A DNA stretch of 24,263 nucleotides from a virus. Made by a program: the position numbers and the translations under genes. This document shows, one piece after another, positions 22,152 through 24,263 of this stretch; the first letter of the stretch is position 1, and the number at the start of each line of letters is the position of its first letter. The stretch covers positions 1-24,263 of the IMG/VR virus record IMGVR_UViG_3300009528_000122. One strand, written 5' to 3'. Below the pieces are notes generated by a model that worked only from the letters and a program-made list of their open reading frames with translations, searched no databases and was not told the DNA's origin.

Positions 22152-22345
22152 TGGATATAGAACTTAGGTTGGCCGAACTCGAACAGCGCATGGCGTTGCT
22201 CACGGAGCAGGACGAGTTGCTATCTGGCGTGAAAACACAATCACTCAGCACAACGCTTGACGAGAACTACATCCAGAAGGAAGGCAAGGTCGTATTCAGC
22301 ATCGACTTCGGCACGAAGATAGACGGAGAGACGTTCACGCCGTAG
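22151..22345 (+). CDS. Small coiled-coil protein, 64 aa
   Basis: ATG 22151 overlaps the TAA of the previous gene (TAATG), so translation is coupled; GGTGGAG lies upstream. Residues 1-25 form a short coiled coil (IELRLAELEQRMALLTEQDEL) and the rest is a beta-like region (KVVFSIDFGTKIDGETF). It may trimerise a small tail part. No family is recognised. Confidence 0.65.
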   Translation: MDIELRLAELEQRMALLTEQDELLSGVKTQSLSTTLDENYIQKEGKVVFSIDFGTKIDGETFTP

Positions 22346-22356
22346 GAGGGGAAGCC

Positions 22357-22575
22357 GTGGAAATATATGCCAAGTGGCTGGATGGGGTCGCGGACAACAT
22401 TCGTAATGGCCGTGATGCCTGGATTCCCTACACCGCCAATGCTGATCTATGTGTATTCAAGGAGGAAATGAAGAAGAGGAACATAACCCTTATCCCGCGA
22501 CGCGAAGCAGCGGATCGCCCGCGCATTGGGTTGGTTCCGATTGTGATGGAGGGATCGCAATGGGAAAGGACGTAA
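22357..22575 (+). CDS. Small hypothetical protein, 72 aa
   Basis: A GTG at 22357 follows the strong ribosome site GGAGGGGAAG. The 72-residue product has a Trp-rich N-terminus (KWLDGVADNIRNGRDAW) and a basic middle (KEEMKKRNITLIPRREAADRPR). No cysteine pairs, signal peptide or known motif are visible. The end overlaps the next gene by 16 bases. Confidence 0.6.
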   Translation: MEIYAKWLDGVADNIRNGRDAWIPYTANADLCVFKEEMKKRNITLIPRREAADRPRIGLVPIVMEGSQWERT

Positions 22576-22649
22576 CGATTCGGGCTGTACCTGCTGTTGC
22601 CACTGCTGGCCCGACAAAACCAAAGCCTAAAGGGAAGGAGGAAAAGTAG
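22560..22649 (+). CDS. Tiny Lys/Pro-rich protein, 29 aa
   Basis: ATG 22560 has GGAGGG eight bases upstream, within the previous gene. The 29 residues form a short strand-like start and a Pro/Lys tail (TKPKPKGKEEK). The following gene starts immediately at its stop. Small size makes this tentative, but the tight packing and the good ribosome site support it. Confidence 0.45.
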   Translation: MGKDVTIRAVPAVATAGPTKPKPKGKEEK

Positions 22650-23093
22650 ATGGCTGTATCTGCATGGTGGTTCGCAAACGCCTTCGTAACGGCGTTCCTG
22701 AAGGAAATGGACGTTGAGAACGCCAGCGAGTTGAGGGTCATGCTCCTGACCAACGCCAACCTGCCGAGCCAGGACGATGATGACTACATCAACGACGTGG
22801 ACGGGGATGAAGTCTCAGGTACTGGTTACACGGCGGAGGGGATGGATATTGGCAGCCCCAACATCGATAGTTCGGCGAACGTCATCAAGCTCGACGGCGA
22901 CAACTCGACTTGGAGTACCTCGACCATCACCGCCCAGTTCGCTGTTGTCTACGCCAACACAGGCACCAACACGACCAGCCCCTGTCTGTGCTTTCTAGAC
23001 TTTGGCGAGGATGAGTCGAGTTCCGCTGGCAACTTTACGATTGCCTGGAACGCTTCGGGTATCGCAACCATAACACCAACAGACTACTCATAG
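22650..23093 (+). CDS. Beta-rich phage structural protein, 147 aa
   Basis: GGGAAGGAGGAAAAGTAG precedes ATG 22650, giving a strong site. The sequence follows a pattern seen in many phage genomes: an N-terminal helix, then ELRVMLLTNANLPSQDDDDY, a GTGYTAEGM turn, LDGDNSTWSTSTITAQFAVVY and FGEDESSSAGNFTIAW. All of this is consistent with a small beta sandwich. These proteins are usually virion components of uncertain position (tail or capsid fibre). No enzymatic motif is present. It is the last clearly structural gene before the glycan gene. Confidence 0.75.
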   Translation: MAVSAWWFANAFVTAFLKEMDVENASELRVMLLTNANLPSQDDDDYINDVDGDEVSGTGYTAEGMDIGSPNIDSSANVIKLDGDNSTWSTSTITAQFAVVYANTGTNTTSPCLCFLDFGEDESSSAGNFTIAWNASGIATITPTDYS

Positions 23094-23103
23094 GGGGTAA
23101 ATC

Positions 23104-24263
23104 GTGGAAACCAAGGCACTTCTTGGAATCTGCGCTTGGCGTCACCTTGAGATTGCGACCGCCAACTGTCTACATCAGGCTGACGAAGCTGGGTACGACA
23201 TCCACTACCATTGGGGTGATGCCTTAATTTCGAGGGCAAGGTCTGTCGTCGCCTCTCAGTTCTTAAAGGACTGGGGCGAAGAGTATGACCCCCTTGTGTT
23301 CATAGACACGGACATTAAGTTCGATCTTGAAACACTGAAAAAGGTCATCGACCTTGCCCTGGAGAAGCGGGCCGTGGCTGTTAGTCCTTACGCGATACGA
23401 AGGGGCAAACACCCGTGGCTCGCCTTCCGACAGCTAGACAACGGGGAGCCAGTTCGCGTTGGCCGCCGCGCCAAGCCGATCCCGATAAAGTACGGAGCGA
23501 CGGGTTTCATGGCTATCCCCCGCGCAGTGCTTAAGAAGATGTCGGGGACGCTGCCTTATTGCACCGATCATTCAGCTAGAGGTATGTGGCCTTTCTTCCA
23601 GCCGTTCCCCCAGGAGCAGCCCGAAGGCTACACCGAGTATCTGTCTGAGGACTTCGCCTTCTGCCAGAGGGTGCAAGACCTCGGCATGGAGGTGTGGCTA
23701 AGGGCAGACACGTCGGTCGGCCACATGGGAGTGTACGAGTTTACCTTTAAGGATGTCCTCGAATACTCATCCTATCATACTGAGAAAGAATTGGCCTTGG
23801 AAGACCTGACCGATTACTGGGCCGAGCAGGGCAAGGAACTGCCCGACAAGCTCGACCCTGGTGTTGCCCAGAAGGAACTGGCCGCAGCTTGGGAGAAGGC
23901 TGACCCGCAGGCACCTGATGAGGTTGACCGCTTCTACCAGGAGCAGGAAGCCTATGTCATAGACCTCGTTGGCTTCAACTCTATGGATGCCTACTGGCGG
24001 GATGTAAGCAACCTCCTGCTGGTAAAGGGGCGGGTGGCCGACTTTGGTGGGGGCGTAGGCTCCCTTGCCATCGCCCTCGCACGGCGGGGTTGTCAGGTCT
24101 ACTACATCGACCTGCCTAGTCCGCAGCGAACCTTCGCCGAGTGGCGCTTCCGTCGGCATAGGCTGCCGAACATCGCCGCTGGCTCGTGCCTTGACGGGTT
24201 GCGCGATCTGGACGCTATTGTCAGCGCCGACACCATTGAGCACCTGCACCCCGACACGCTGCC
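23104..24263 (+). CDS. Glycosyltransferase-methyltransferase fusion (3' end outside window)
   Basis: The start is GTG 23104 with GGGGG upstream; 386 residues lie in the window and the frame is open at the end. The N-terminal domain is a GT-A glycosyltransferase: FIDTDIKFD with the DxD motif at 68-70, a KYGATGFMAIPR acceptor-site pattern (129-140), a SEDFAFCQR block (181-189) and VGH at 205-207. A helical linker follows (about 225-300). Then a Rossmann methyltransferase begins: VADFGGGVGSLAIALARRG (SAM motif I, 311-329), YYIDLP (334-339) and a later VSADTIEHL. It probably transfers a sugar and methylates it or a linked group on phage particles or host surface; the substrate is unknown. Confidence 0.85.
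   Translation, partial: METKALLGICAWRHLEIATANCLHQADEAGYDIHYHWGDALISRARSVVASQFLKDWGEEYDPLVFIDTDIKFDLETLKKVIDLALEKRAVAVSPYAIRRGKHPWLAFRQLDNGEPVRVGRRAKPIPIKYGATGFMAIPRAVLKKMSGTLPYCTDHSARGMWPFFQPFPQEQPEGYTEYLSEDFAFCQRVQDLGMEVWLRADTSVGHMGVYEFTFKDVLEYSSYHTEKELALEDLTDYWAEQGKELPDKLDPGVAQKELAAAWEKADPQAPDEVDRFYQEQEAYVIDLVGFNSMDAYWRDVSNLLLVKGRVADFGGGVGSLAIALARRGCQVYYIDLPSPQRTFAEWRFRRHRLPNIAAGSCLDGLRDLDAIVSADTIEHLHPDTL

Noticed and set aside
23767-24249. Minus-strand 160-codon frame at the right end
   Set aside because: Antisense to the glycosyltransferase-methyltransferase frame, which carries clear motifs (DxD, SAM motif I) across the same bases.
1-24263. CRISPR arrays, tRNA genes, rRNA genes, integrase or transposase
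   Set aside because: Scanning both strands by eye showed no repeat-spacer array, no tRNA-like cloverleaf and no recombinase or transposase motif in any frame. Absence by eye is not absolute.

Overview
The window is a contiguous piece of a tailed double-stranded DNA bacteriophage (or prophage) genome. It holds the packaging, head and tail structural module and the start of a glycan-modification gene. Evidence comes from recognisable hallmarks: a terminase large subunit with Walker A/B and nuclease acids, a portal, an acidic scaffold followed by a capsid protein, a lytic-transglycosylase virion protein, and neck/tail proteins. No long tape measure, tail tube or sheath gene is visible, so a short-tailed (podovirus-like) particle is the best guess, though not proven. 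Promoters look sigma70-like and Shine-Dalgarno sites are strong, so the host is a bacterium; the host lineage cannot be read from this sequence.

Layout. 1-1772: the end of a probable small terminase gene, a repeat-rich non-coding patch, then a run of tiny genes (several with zinc-knuckle cysteines), several preceded by a recurring GCGTGTAA or TATAAT box close to the start codon. 1773-5370: terminase large subunit, portal and a small protein. 5348-12359: three large virion proteins (a muramidase-type enzyme, a Gln/Ala/Gly-rich protein with a tape-measure-like motif, and a 1343-residue protein) that I infer to be internal/ejection proteins, interrupted by one minus-strand gene (7981-8283) encoding a small signal-peptide or membrane-anchored protein. 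12333-14171: a consensus promoter, a duplicated RNA hairpin element, scaffold and major capsid protein. 14238-17563: a lectin-fold structural protein, a tandem pair of close paralogues, and two more probable structural proteins. 17563-18993: small and accessory proteins, including one with a textbook C2H2 zinc finger and one very basic peptide. 18990-23093: neck protein with an inserted jelly-roll domain, a large probable tail nozzle or beta-propeller protein, small proteins and a beta-rich structural protein. 23104-end: a glycosyltransferase-methyltransferase fusion that runs off the window.

The genes are tightly packed, often with start/stop overlaps, and all but one lie on the plus strand. 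The most unusual signals are (i) a roughly 48-nt RNA element present twice, with an identical 5' arm and a covarying GAAA-capped hairpin plus U-tract, before the terminase and before the scaffold genes; (ii) -10-like boxes so close to start codons that some messages may be leaderless; (iii) the antisense secreted-protein gene with its own promoter and ribosome site; and (iv) the bifunctional sugar/methyl transferase in the tail module.
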